A stretch of 64,000 nucleotides of DNA from Panagrolaimus kolymaensis (Eukaryota; Nematoda; Chromadorea; Rhabditida; Panagrolaimidae): contig JAJQJQ010000005.1 in NCBI GenBank assembly GCA_028622995.1, forward strand, positions 6,076,001-6,140,000. Reading direction: 5' to 3'. Below the pieces are notes generated by a model. It made no database searches. It saw only the letters and a program-made list of their open reading frames with translations, and was not told the DNA's origin. A program made the translations under genes and the position numbers. This document shows positions 24,518-35,564 of the stretch, one piece after another (position 1 is the first letter of the stretch; the number at the start of each line of letters is the position of its first letter).

Positions 24518-25452
24518 ATGTTTTTTATATTTTTTATTTTTTTTATTACTGCATTTTCAATAATGCCACCTTATGATGAAAAAAATGTTTTTTGTATTGA
24601 AGGTGATACTGTAAATATTGGTGGTACAACTCAAACTAGCGTAACATTTGAATTTGACACTTATGCTTCTCTTCAAACTCTTGATAAAATATGCCCATTA
24701 AGTTATGGAAATAGGTTCAAACAATTAATTGACCATTATTGCATCCGAGAAGTACCACAAAAGGCTTATGCTGCACATCCCAAAGCCAAAACTTCTATTG
24801 ATTTAAATAATGTCAATATGAAATTTATTAAAACAAATTGGAATTTTGAAATTCTTGATATTGTACTTAGTGGAATCAACTACATTGGAAATGTCATTCA
24901 ATTAGTAGACGATTGGGAAAATTTGAACAAAATCTCCTCAAATCATAATGAATTCGAAAAAGCAGTTAAAAACGCAACTGAAAAAATGAATTTAAAACTT
25001 GATTCAATAAATCAAACTTTAAACAACGTTGGAAAATATCTAATAATGGAAAATATTTGTAACACGATTATTGAAGAACATAAAATATTATTAGAAAAGA
25101 ACGACAAAAAAAAATCTATGATTAATTTCGTAAGTGTATTAACATTTGTTCAATCACACAAAATTTAACAGAATTTTACAGTTATTGTCCCATATTAAAG
25201 AGAATGATTATGTCTTTGACATGAAACTTGAACAAGTTGCTTGTGAAAACAACAACATTAAAATAAAAGTTTTTTTCACAACAGGATCATCTAAAATATC
25301 TTATCAGCTTTACAAGGTACTTTTTATGTTGCAATCATTTTTATGTTTATTAAAATATTAAGTTTTAGGTTTTTCCAAAAGGGTCGTTTGATAGTAAATT
25401 TGAAACAACAACAAAAAATGTAATTTCCATAAAGCTTTCAGCTATAAAGTGA
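24518..25452 (+). CDS. secreted helical protein encoded inside the inverted-repeat element (276 aa)
   Basis: Exons 24518..25129, 25182..25316 and 25369..25452 join in phase with GTAAGT/GTACTT donors and TTACAG/TTTTAG acceptors. A signal peptide of Phe/Ile (MFFIFFIFFITAFS) leads to an N-terminal region with paired Cys. A helical stretch follows: ILDIVLSGINYIGNVIQLVD, then a charged segment with heptad-like spacing (EFEKAVKNATEKMNLKLDSI). The last exon crosses into the right terminal repeat, so about the last 20 codons and the stop are repeat sequence. I do not recognise the family and see no transposase, nuclease or DNA-binding motif. I infer a cargo gene, secreted or membrane-associated if expressed. 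Confidence 0.7.
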
Positions 25453-25654
25453 AAAAATAAGTGGTAGAGTTATAAAAATTAATAAATTTAAATATTTGAT
25501 AAATTATAAATTGAGATTATAACTCAAACATTGCATAAAAAATATTTTTTTCAAATAAAGAAATTTTTTCCCGCGCGCCCGATGTCGCCCGATGTTGCCC
25601 GATGTCGCCCGATGTCGCCCGATTTGACGACGGAAACCGATGCGTGGGATTGTA
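25392..25654 (-). repeat. right terminal inverted repeat
   Basis: Mirror copy of 23851..24113. It includes the 3' end of the cargo gene's last exon and then the ATCGGGCGAC-type block (as CGCCCGATGT units) before the terminal GGATTGTA. Confidence 0.93.
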
Positions 25655-25900
25655 CATAAACCATTTCGATTTTTATTTTGCGTTTCGATTGAAATTTGTA
25701 AGTTTCGGAGATTCAGAAAAAATGCTTTAGGCTTTTCGATTCAATTCATTTTTCAAACGTTCGCTTTCTTTTTGGCGAAATGTTACAAAACACTCTCATT
25801 CAGCCACGTAGATTCTTCTTGCAATTGCGATTGTTAAAGTTGAACGTCATTTTATTTGCAAAGCCGAAATCTTCTTTTATTTATTTATTTTACATCATTT

Positions 25901-25910
25901 ATTTTTTTAG
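25901..25910 (+). promoter_or_regulatory. candidate trans-splice acceptor of copb-1
   Basis: ATTTTTTTAG lies six bases before the copb-1 ATG, a typical spliced-leader acceptor position with no room for a coding exon upstream. Confidence 0.5.
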
Positions 25911-25916
25911 CAAAAA

Positions 25917-28900
25917 ATGGCTACTGCTGGTGAATTACCCTGTTATTCATTAATTCATGTTGCAAATGATGCTGAATTTCCATCTGAACAACAACTTAAA
26001 GAAAAGTTTGAGAAAGGTATAATAATCTTTTATTTATCTAATATTTTATAAGGATATTTTTTTTCAGGAGACGTGAAACAAAAAACTGAAACTTTGAAAA
26101 AGCTGATTCTGATGTTGCAAAGTGGTGAAAAAACGAGCCCAAGTTTGATGATGTATGTTATTCGGTTCTGTCTTCCAGCTGATGACCATATGATCAAGAA
26201 ATTGCTTCTCATCTTTTGGGAAATTGTTCCAAAGGTAATAAACTTTTTCGTATTGAGCCAATTTAAAAAGGATGGTTTTAGACAAGTGCTGATGGTAAAC
26301 TTCTTCATGAAATGATCCTTGTGTGTGATGCTTACCGCAAAGACCTTCAACATCCAAATGAATTTATTCGTGGTTCAACTTTGCGCTTTCTTTGCAAACT
26401 TAAAGAACCAGAGCTTCTCGAACCTTTGATGCCTGTTATTAAAGCTTGTCTTGAGCATTCTCATTCTTATGTTCGTCGCAATGCTGTTTTGGCTATTTTT
26501 ACAATTTATCGATCATTTGACTTTCTTATTAGTGATGCGCCTGAACTTATTTACGAATATCTTGAAAAGGAACAAGATGCTTCATGCAAGCGTAATGCTT
26601 TCATCATGCTTACTCAAGTTGATCAAGCTCGTGCTCTTGAATATCTAAGTGGATGCATTGATCAAGTTAACAACTTCAACGATATTCTCCAACTTGTCAT
26701 CGTTGAACTTATTTATAAAGTCTGTCACACAAATCCAAATGAACGTGCTAAATTTATTCGTTGTGTTTATAACTTGCTTCAATCTCAAGCTCCTGCTGTT
26801 CGATATGATGCTGCTGGTACATTGATCACTTTAAGTACCGCTCCTGCTGCTGTTAAAACTGCCGCTCAAACCTACATTGACTTGATAGTTAAACAATCGG
26901 ATAACAATGTAAAACTCATTGTTCTTGACCGTTTGATCGAACTCCGGGAGCATGCTTCAAATGAACGCGTTCTTCAAGAATTGGTTATGGATATTTTACG
27001 TGTCTTATCATCATCAGAATATGAAGTACGAAAAAAGATTCTCCATCTTGCTCTTGATTTAGTTTCTAGCCGAAATGTGGAAGAAATGGTCATGTTCCTT
27101 AAGAAGGTAAGCAAATTGTTTTGATTTTTTTTACATCTCGACTTGTTTTAGGAAATAAACAAAACTACCAATGAAACACAAGAAGATGTTGGACGCTATC
27201 GTCAATTACTTGTTCGCACTCTTCACTCTGCTACCATCAAATTCCCTGATGTGGCGCAACAAATCTTCCCTGTTCTTATGGAATTTTTATCAGATCAAAA
27301 TGAAGTTGCAGCTTCTGGTGTTTTACTTTTTGTTCGTGAGGCTGTCAATCGCTTGCCTCATCTTCGTGCTGTTATCATTAGCCAGCTTTTGGTGAGTGAA
27401 CTTCACATTTTTTAAAACTTTTATTAATCCCTTGTTATTACAGGAAGTTTTTGGTAACATCCGTAACATTGTTATTTTCCGCGATGCTCTTTGGATTCTT
27501 GGTGAATATGCTGATACAGCTGAAAATATTGCTCAAGTTTTTCGCTTTATCAAAAAAGCAATCGGTGAGCTTCCAATCCTTGAAACCGAAGAGGCTGCCT
27601 TGCATGGAGGAGAAACAGAAGAACCAAAGAAAGAACAAAAAACAGAGAAACCAAAGAAGCTTGTTACTGCTGATGGAACATATGCAACTCAATCTGCTCT
27701 TGTCTCATCTTCTCCTTCCGTTCTTCGTGATGATAAACCTATCCTGCGTAAAGCTCTTTTGGATGGAAACTTTTTCTACGCTTCTTCACTTTCACTCGTC
27801 TTGACAAAACTTTTCTATCGTTACAGTCAATTGAACAAAGCAAACGCCAATAAAGTCAACCATTTTGGTGGAGAAATTCTTTTCCTTCTTTCATCCATTA
27901 TTCGATTGGGAAAATCGAGCATTGTCAAATCTCAAATTACTGAAGATGATCTTGATCGCCTTAGCACAACTATTCGTCTCATCGTTGAACAATGGCCTGA
28001 AGCAACTGATGTATTTTTGAATGCATGTAGAATTTCTTTGGATTTAATGCTTGAAGCTAAAGGAGATGTTGATCGCCATGAAGTTGTCAAAGAAAAGAAA
28101 ACCGCTCGAATTCAACCTGATGATCCTATTCACTTTACTCAACTTGCTACTCGTGTTGGTGATGGTGCTGTTGGCGATAATCTCTTTGATCTTTCACTAT
28201 CTCAAGCTCTTGGTACTGCTCCTAAAACTGCCAAATATGATTTTGCAAGTTCAAAACTTGGAAAGGTTATTCAATTATCTGGTTTCTCTGATCCTGTCTA
28301 TGCAGAAGCTTATGTTAATGTTAATCAATATGATATTGTTCTCGATGTTTTGGTCGTAAATCAATCTTCTGACACACTTCAAAATCTTTCCTTGGAATTG
28401 TCAACTGTTGGTGACTTAAAATTAGTTGATAAACCCTCTCCATTAACCTTAGCACCTCATGATTTTACAAATATTAAAGCTACGGTTAAAGTCACTTCAA
28501 CTGAAAATGGCATAATCTTTTCTACTATTGCTTATGACGTTCGTGGTTCAACTTCTGATAGGCTTTGTGTTTATTTACAAGATATCCGCATTGACATTAT
28601 GGTAAACCTTTTATTTTAGTCCGCTTTTCATCAAACTACTTTTTTTAGGATTACATTGTTCCTGGATCGTGCACTGATACAGAATTTCGTGCAATGTGGA
28701 TTGAATTTGAATGGGAAAATAAAGTTACTGTAACAACTCAAATAACAGATCTTCGACAATTTATGAGTCATATTGCTGAAAGTACAAATATGAAACTTCT
28801 TACAGCTGATGCTGCGCTTGAAGGTGATTGTGGATTTTTGGCTGCAAATTTCTGTGCTCATTCAATCTTTGGTGAAGATGCTCTTGCAAATGTTTCAATC

Positions 28901-29044
28901 GAGAAAGCTGATCCTGCTGATCCTAACTCTCAAATAATTGGTCATATTAGAATTCGTGCTAAATCACAAGGGATGGCGCTCTCATTGGGTGATAAGATAA
29001 ATGCTGCACAACGTGAAAAAGCTAAAAATCCAATTGGAGCCTAA
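25917..29044 (+). CDS. copb-1: coatomer subunit beta (beta-COP, 961 aa)
   Basis: COPI vesicle coat subunit for retrograde Golgi-to-ER transport. Six exons join in phase: 25917..26016, 26068..26234, 26282..27106, 27152..27391, 27444..28601 and 28649..29044. The total of 962 codons with stop matches the usual 950-960 aa. The N-terminal adaptin-like HEAT repeats are clear ([39 protein letters not shown]), as are the linker with [20 protein letters not shown] and the C-terminal appendage ([20 protein letters not shown], then [20 protein letters not shown]). A poly(A) signal AATAAA lies near 29137. No break is seen. The inverted-repeat element ends 262 bp before the ATG and may have displaced or altered the promoter. 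Confidence 0.97.
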
Positions 29045-29306
29045 TTTTAAAACTTTTTTTGTATGTAACTGAATAATATTTTTTTATGGTTGAAATGGGA
29101 ACCTTTAAATTAACATTATTAAATTATTTTGTTCTGAATAAATTTATTTCTTAATTTTCTTTATTATTTTTGTTTTCACAGAAAATGGATTATTAGTAAA
29201 CAAAGACAATATAATCATTAATGATGTTGCAGCAAGCCAACATTGAAGATTAATGAAATAGGAAACATAATAATCAACCAACTATATAAGCAAAAAAAGC
29301 AAACAC

Positions 29307-29669
29307 TTAAAGGACCCTAATCATTTGGTCTTTTGAAAATTTCAAATTTTCGTTTCCCGCATTATTCCCTCCTGCTGGCAAGGTGCAAAGTCCCTTTCAA
29401 GCAAGTTTGATTTTTTTTTGAAATCTAATTTTCTTCTTCTTCATCTAGGTTTTAATGGATATATGTAAATACAATATTAAAAAGGTAAAAGGTATTGCGT
29501 AAATACATTGAAATGGTTGATATTCACGGAGATGAAGAAGAAGAAAATTAGATTTCAAAAAAAAATCAAACTTGCTTGAAAGGGACTTTGCACCTTGCCA
29601 GCAGGAGGGAATAATGCGGGAAACGAAAATTTGAAATTTTCAAAAGACCAAATGATTAGGGTCCTTTAA
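29307..29669. mobile_element. palindromic MITE with 136 bp arms in a TTAA duplication
   Basis: Arms 29311..29446 and 29530..29665 are exact reverse complements, including a nine-base T run, with an 83 bp loop between. TTAA stands at both borders (29307..29310 and 29666..29669). The tip is AGGACCCTAATCATTTGG. A TTAA duplication is the piggyBac signature, so I infer a non-autonomous piggyBac-like element. No coding capacity. It lies between the convergent 3' ends of copb-1 and the TDP2-like gene. Confidence 0.9.
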
Positions 29670-30398
29670 AGGAGCGGATAGGAGGGAGATTGCAAAATGC
29701 CCGTAAAATAAAAGATGTAAATATTGTAAATGATTTCTTGATACCACCAAAGTGCAGATAAATAAAAAGATATGGCAAAAAATGGAAAATCAAAGACACA
29801 TTGAAAGAATCACATAAAGATACATGGATGATGAAAATCGAAATATGTAAGGTTTTTGTAATAGCTTAATAATCAGCTAAATAAAAGAAAGGCTATAAAC
29901 TGTAAAATCGAAGAAAAAATATTCATTGAGAATCAATTCTGCTAATGTCATAATGAAATTAAAATTGACGATGCAAACCAAAGACAATGGAGCTTGTTTA
30001 ATCCAACGCAATTTCACATGCGATTAACCATGATTTATAGTTAAAAACATTTTTATAATTTTCATTTGTATTTTATGCTTCTTTTTTTATTACAATGGCA
30101 CGCAAATGCTCCTTATTAAAAAAGAGCCAATGATTTAATTTCGCGAAAAAGAAAGTTTATTGAATGCTTAGAATTTATAAAGATTTTTATTATTTTCGAC
30201 AAAAAAACACGAAATGTACCAGAAAATGATTTACAAATTACAGTAAAAAAAATGAAGCAATAAAGAAACCGGTAATGATAACAGACATAAATAACAACAG
30301 AAATTACAAGAAAATAATAATACAAAGACCAAAAAAAAAGTGAACTCATGTTGAAAGCTTCATTGAATTGTTATAACAGCCATAATTATTCCCAATTC
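29670..30398. other. 3' flank of the TDP2-like gene
   Basis: About 730 bp of AT-rich DNA with no supported gene. Confidence 0.4.
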
Positions 30399-31665
30399 TT
30401 AGTTATTTGGTTCATAAAATTTACATACTGCGGCAAAATGATCCGAGGGGTGCGCGAGGATCTTCCGAATTTGTCGAATTCCAGCAAGTTGAAAATCCAC
30501 TTTTTTGTAAGGTCCACGAAAGTACACACGATCAAATCGACATCTAACATTAGCTGGTAAACCTTTGTTATGATTTAATTTGTTGTCCCATGTGTATTTG
30601 GTGTTTATATCAGAACCAGCGGCAATCCAAGCATCTTTTATTTGAGGATGAATCATTGGAAGCTAAAATCAAACAAGAAAATAAAGTTATACAAAAACAA
30701 TGAATGCTTACCTCAGAATCACGAATGTTCAAATCACCAGCAAAAATCACCAACGTATTTGAATCAAAATTTTCTTCCATTTTCTTCATACATTCACGAA
30801 ATTGTTGCTTACGAGCTTCAGCAAAATCTTTTGTGCTTTCCAAATGCGAGTGAATAACGACCAAGCGAAGTTTTTGCCAGTAACCCTGAAAATAAAAAGT
30901 TTAGAATTATATTTGCCACAGCTTATTATACCTCAAAAAGTGTCATTGTTCTTCCCATCGATGTATTTGCAAATGGTTTAACTTCTTGGATTCGACATTG
31001 AATGTTTTTGCTAACCAAAGTTACAGTATAATAAGGCATTCCTTTGTTAAGAGGTGTTATAACATAATAATTCGGAGCCATAACTTCATTGATGATTTTC
31101 ATGTGGTCATCCACGACTTCCTGTAGTAAAATAACTTCTGGATTAACCCTAAAAAATCATCGATAAAATAGATTAAATAAAAAAGTTTTTACATACTCTG
31201 CAATAACATGAATCACTCCTTTGAAACGAGTTTCTAAATTGCCACGATCGATTCCATCAACATTGTAAGTGATAAGAGTGAGGTCTTTGGGAAATTCATC
31301 ATTTTTAACATTACTGCGTTGAGGCTTTGGTTGAGATACATTGGCATGTGAAGGTTCTGGTTGAGTTACATCAACTTCCATTACATCATCATCAATAATT
31401 TCAACATCTGAATCATTTCCACCTGTAGCACTTGATTCTGTTCTTGTTTCTCCTTCCAATTGTCGATAATAAGCGTTAAGACCTTTCTAAAACAAACGCT
31501 TTAATTAAAATATACAAAGGAAATATAACTTACTTCGAGTTCATATTCATAATCTTGTAAAAAGAAATGAGCCAATGCTTCATCAACACCCGTAATGCGA
31601 GCAAATTCAATGATAGCTAGTTCCGCAGGATCCTTAGGTTTTGTTGCAGGAGCTGTTGTCGACAT
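30399..31665 (-). CDS. tdpt-1: tyrosyl-DNA phosphodiesterase 2 (TDP2-type, 358 aa)
   Basis: Removes 5'-phosphotyrosyl adducts left by topoisomerase II on DNA. Five exons join in phase: 31665..31534, 31486..31197, 31148..30932, 30885..30712 and 30662..30399. An N-terminal UBA-like region (residues about 12-50, FARITGVDEALAHFFLQDYE) precedes an acidic linker (DVEIIDDDVMEVDV). The Mg-dependent endonuclease/exonuclease/phosphatase domain follows with all key blocks: LITYNVDGID, VILLQEVVDDH (catalytic Glu), VVIHSHLES, FAGDLNIRDSE (Asp/Asn) and HPSDHFAAVC (Asp-His). Length and domain order match TDP2. It is divergent from the ADP/ATP carrier gene. Confidence 0.95.
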
Positions 31666-32267
31666 TTTTAAAACAAAGGTTTCAAGCGATTGATGATTAG
31701 TAAAAAATGGAAAGAAATTTTCCAAATAGCTTTTTTGAAAGTTTGGAAATTTCATCAAGACAAAATTTGCTTGCAAAATGCAATCCAAGTTTTAGGCTGC
31801 CACATATCTCTCTGTTGCTTGAAGATTGTGAATTCAAAGTTACTGTACTCAAAATATATATTGTACATTAAAATTTAAATTTTTGATACTAAAACCTTTG
31901 TGAAATCTTAATTTTTAACCTTTTGTATCTTATGACTGTGTAATTCTTCCTTGCAAATAAATAATGTTTACCCTCCTTTTCTTTCTTCCAGCTGATCATC
32001 AATGCCTTTTTAAAAACAAACAAACAAAATGTGCGTCTTTCAGCTTCCAAACAACCATTTTTTCCTTGTTTACGTCAAAAATGGACTTTGTTTTTGTTTT
32101 GTTTTTTCTTGTTTTTTGGTTTCAAAAATTTTTATAGATCAAAATCAATTTTTGCTTCGTCTTTTTTTGGGTTTTAAGACTCATAAGTGATTTTTTTTTG
32201 TTGTTAGAGATTCTTGCCTGAATTTGAGGAAAAAGTTTATTGAAATTGTGATATCTAAAACTAAGAC
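31666..32267. promoter_or_regulatory. divergent promoter region, TDP2-like gene / ADP-ATP carrier
   Basis: About 600 bp between two divergent starts, rich in T runs on the carrier side. An acceptor-like TTGTTAG lies about 60 bp before the carrier ATG. No gene seen. Confidence 0.35.
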
Positions 32268-33337
32268 ATGTCAGATGATGTTAAAGTAGTTAAAAAGAAG
32301 GTTGAATCCACAGGATTTGATTCAAAGAATTTTTTTATTGATCTGGCTTCGGGAGGTGTAGCTGCTGCTGTTTCTAAAACTGCCGTAGCTCCGATTGAAA
32401 GAGTTAAACTTCTTTTACAAGTGAGCCTCTTTGAATAATTCTTCATAAGTTTTTCTCTATTTTTTAGGTTCAAGATGCATCATCTCAGATTGCCGTGGAC
32501 AAAAGATACAAAGGAATTATTGATGTTCTTACTCGAGTTCCAAAGGAACAAGGTTTAGCTGCGTTATGGAGAGGAAATATGGCCAATGTTATTCGATATT
32601 TTCCAACACAAGCTTTAAATTTTGCTTTTAAAGATAATTATAAACGAATGTTTTTATCAAAGTAAGAATCCAATCTTTTAATTAGCAACCAAATTATTTG
32701 ATTTCAGCGTGGATCAACATACACAATTTTGGCGATATTTTGCTGGGTCTCTTCTTTCTGGAGGTGCAGCTGGAGTCACATCCCTTTGCTTTGTTTATCC
32801 ATTAGATTTTGCCAGAACCCGATTAGCGATGGATGTTGGAAAAGGCAATACTCGAGAATTTAAAGGCTTATCTGATTGTCTTGTAAAAGTTGCAAAATCT
32901 GATGGCCCCGTTGGACTTTATCGCGGCTTTCTTGTTTCGGTTCAAGGAATTTTTGTTTATCGTGCCGCATATTTTGGATTATTTGATACTGCAAAATCCA
33001 TTTACAAACCCGAAAATTTCTTCTATACTTGGTTAATTGCCCAAATTGTAACGGTTAGTTCTGGAATTTTGTCATATCCATGGGATACAGTTCGTCGTCG
33101 AATGACCATGCAATCGGGTCGAAAGGATATTTTATACAAAAATACTATGGATTGTACAAAGAAAATTTATAAAAATGAAGGCATCACAGCTTTTTACAAA
33201 GGTTCGTATATTTTAACTTGGTTTTTTTAGATTTATAAATATTTTTAGGAGCAGCTTCCAATGTTATTAGAGGCACAGGAGGTGCATTTGTCCTTGTACT
33301 TTATGATAAAATAAAGAAATTCCTTCAAAAGGAATGA
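32268..33337 (+). CDS. ant-1: mitochondrial ADP/ATP carrier (309 aa)
   Basis: Exchanges ADP and ATP across the inner mitochondrial membrane. Exons 32268..32420, 32468..32661, 32708..33201 and 33249..33337 join in phase to 310 codons. Three mitochondrial-carrier repeats are visible: [15 protein letters not shown] in repeat 1, [20 protein letters not shown] in repeat 2 and [16 protein letters not shown] in repeat 3. The ADP/ATP carrier signature is usually RRRMMMQ; here it is RRRMTMQ, a conservative one-residue change seen only in this motif. The basic N-terminus (KVVKKKVES) is somewhat longer than in human carriers. C. elegans has several paralogues, so the exact orthologue is open. Confidence 0.95.
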
Positions 33338-33676
33338 TGGATCTAAGAGCGTTTGTAAAAAGCGGAAACCTTTCAATGGTCTAAATAATCGTATTTTTGG
33401 GGTTCAAAATATAATCTCATGTTTATTATTTCTGTAAATTAAACATTAAAGTTAAGCTTTTTTAGTAGTGTATTAGAAAAGTAAAATAAAGTTTAAATAA
33501 ATGATTGAATCGTAAAAAAAAGCATTGCAAGGATAGTCGTCCACCTAAATTTTAAGCAAAGTTGTTAGAAACAAATAAATAACAAAATTTTGCTTTGGTT
33601 GGAATTATAGCCAAATTCATATAACTGGAACTTAATTATACATGTTATAATATTTTCAAAGCATACGGTATGGTAT

Positions 33677-35233
33677 ATTAACTTGAGAGTGTAACATAAC
33701 TCCTAATGAGTGAAAGTCCTAATGAGCGAAACTCCTAATGAGTGAAAGTTTACCATTTTGAAGGTTTATGAGTATGAAACTTTCAGAATAGTGTTATTTG
33801 AGTTAGATTTAATCATTTTTAATGTTTTCAAGTACTTATGTATGCAATATTAAGGGTTGGCTGATGTCTTGAAGGGACGAATATGTAAACTTTGCTATTT
33901 TGAAGGTTTATTGTTATGAAACTTCAGAATAGGGTAATTTGAGGTTAATTTAACCGTATTTAATACTTCCCAACCCTTATTTATGCAATATTAAGGATTT
34001 GGCTGATGCCCTGAGGGGATTAAATTTTTTTTTCAAATTTTGCTTAGAATTTATCGGTGATTAATTAAAAAGGTTATAAAATAACTTTTAACCTTTTTTG
34101 ACAATAATTATGCAAATTTATCGAAAAGTTTGCATAACTATGGATTTTTTCATAATATTTGGATTTGACTAGTAGTGGATTCATAATCGCTGTAGAAGTT
34201 CCTTGAAGCCATTGTAGCTTTTTGAGCCCGAATAAGCAATTCCACAACTTTATTGATATTTTCTTTTGAAGCTTAACTTATGACAGCTGCACAAATACCA
34301 ACACCCGCAAGTAAAGCACCCGAATCGATGGGATTTTCAAAATTATTTAAAAGTTTTGAAATCAAAGCATCAATGACGGCTGTATTAAGAGATATGTTAC
34401 ATTGTTCAGATTGAATTGCTTCAAGTTTTACGAAAGCTCTTTCAATATCACATGAAGCAATGACAGAAATTGCTGCAGTGAGAATGAGTGCTTCTGTTGC
34501 AGATGAATTCATTTGACGTTGAGCAACGAATGGCTCCGATAGGGTCATTGAACATGCACTATCAAAATCACAAATTTTTAATAATCCGTCATAAGCAACT
34601 CTTTCATCACAAGCTGCATGAGATTCAGGCCATGCGGCAGCTAATACAGTTTTATAATAATCCATCACGGATGATCTAAACGATTTTTCCATTGATCGAT
34701 TGTTTACAAGTAAAGTTCGAAAACAAAAACGAAGTGACATTGGTTTGTTTGATGATGATGGAGTTACATCTGTCGCCGAAAGGTGAATGAATGGTCGTTT
34801 AAAATTGTAAGACATCTTTCAATTGGGTCATCTATGAAATTTTGCTTGTGTTGTGAACTCTTTTTTATTATTTGGTACTTATAGATAATGGTGGCTTCTT
34901 TGGAAGAGCTAAAACTTCAAAAATATGGTCCGTTAAAGAGCTTTCCACCCCCGAATTACCTTATTCTGAAAGTATCATACTTATAAATCCTCAAAATGGT
35001 AAAGATTGATATTCGGGTCCTTTGGGCATCAACCAATCCTTAATATTGCATTAATAAATACTTGAAAACATTAAAAATCCTTAAATCGACACCAAATTAC
35101 CCTATCCTGAAAGTTTCATAACTATAAATCTTCAAAAATGCCGACTTTCACTCATTAGGAGTTTCACTCATTAGGAGTTTCACTCATTAGGACTTTCACT
35201 CATTAGGAATTTCGCACTCTTCCCATTAACTTG
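33677..35233. mobile_element. 1.5 kb inverted-repeat element with ORF and possible 9 bp target duplication
   Basis: The outer arms (about 33686..34018 and 34954..35224) are imperfect inverted repeats. Each starts with AGAGTG near the tip and short tandem units CCTAATGAGTGAAA (three on the left, four on the right). About 150 bp units follow, containing TATGAAACTTTCAGAATA and GCAATATTAAGG, and these are themselves repeated twice per arm. ATTAACTTG occurs at 33677..33685 and 35225..35233, just outside the arms, and would be a 9 bp duplication. Long arms, a 9 bp duplication and an interior host-like ORF recall Mutator-like elements that carry gene fragments. The arms have diverged, so this insertion is older than the one at 23.9 kb. 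Confidence 0.7.
34273..34815 (-). CDS. 180-codon ORF inside the second cargo element, unknown
   Basis: One uninterrupted frame opens with MSYNFKRPFIHL and ends with LLAGVGICAAVIS. An AATAAA-type poly(A) signal follows within about 20 bp of the stop. The composition is normal (Ala, Ser, Cys, Asp) and unlike random AT-rich DNA, with alternating helix-like stretches such as SATEALILTAAISVIASCDI. I do not recognise a domain, and it has no transposase motif. It lacks introns, unlike nearly every gene here, so it may be a captured or retro-copied fragment. It could also be a host gene that happens to be flanked by repeats. Confidence 0.5.
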   Translation of the reverse strand: MSYNFKRPFIHLSATDVTPSSSNKPMSLRFCFRTLLVNNRSMEKSFRSSVMDYYKTVLAAAWPESHAACDERVAYDGLLKICDFDSACSMTLSEPFVAQRQMNSSATEALILTAAISVIASCDIERAFVKLEAIQSEQCNISLNTAVIDALISKLLNNFENPIDSGALLAGVGICAAVIS

Positions 35234-35564
35234 TCTATTCGACCTAATAAGGTTTTTCAATTACGACATAATTTTTAATAAAGAAAAAGTTATTTTCATA
35301 ACTTTTTTTGCCCCCTGGGCTTTTTTGTCCGCCAAAAAACGCAAATAAAAATGTAAGCAAAAAACGTCAAAAAAAGGAGAGATTTTTGTTGCCGTAGTAA
35401 CAACAACAGCGAAGAAGGCTTCAACAAAAAAAAATTTGTTCTTTCTCTTATTATTTTTTTCAATGCAAAAGTTTTAAATGAGCTTAAAAATTATATTGCT
35501 CCAATTGTTTCGATTCAGGATTTAATTGTTCTTCAAGCTCCAAACCCAAAGAAAAAAAAATAGA

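Larger units (their letters stand above)
23851..25654. mobile_element. 1.8 kb element with perfect 263 bp terminal inverted repeats and a cargo gene
   Basis: The left arm 23851..24113 and right arm 25392..25654 are reverse complements with no mismatch that I could find by direct reading. The ends read TACAATCCCACGCATCGG. Both sides finish in TA, so a TA target duplication with an element of 23853..25652 is the simplest reading, as in Tc1/mariner-like elements; the TA could also belong to the repeat. Near each tip lies a GC-rich block of about five units of ATCGGGCGAC. No transposase is encoded. The interior carries one spliced gene. Perfect identity of the arms implies recent insertion or repair by gene conversion. 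The right end lies only 262 bp before the copb-1 ATG. Confidence 0.9.
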
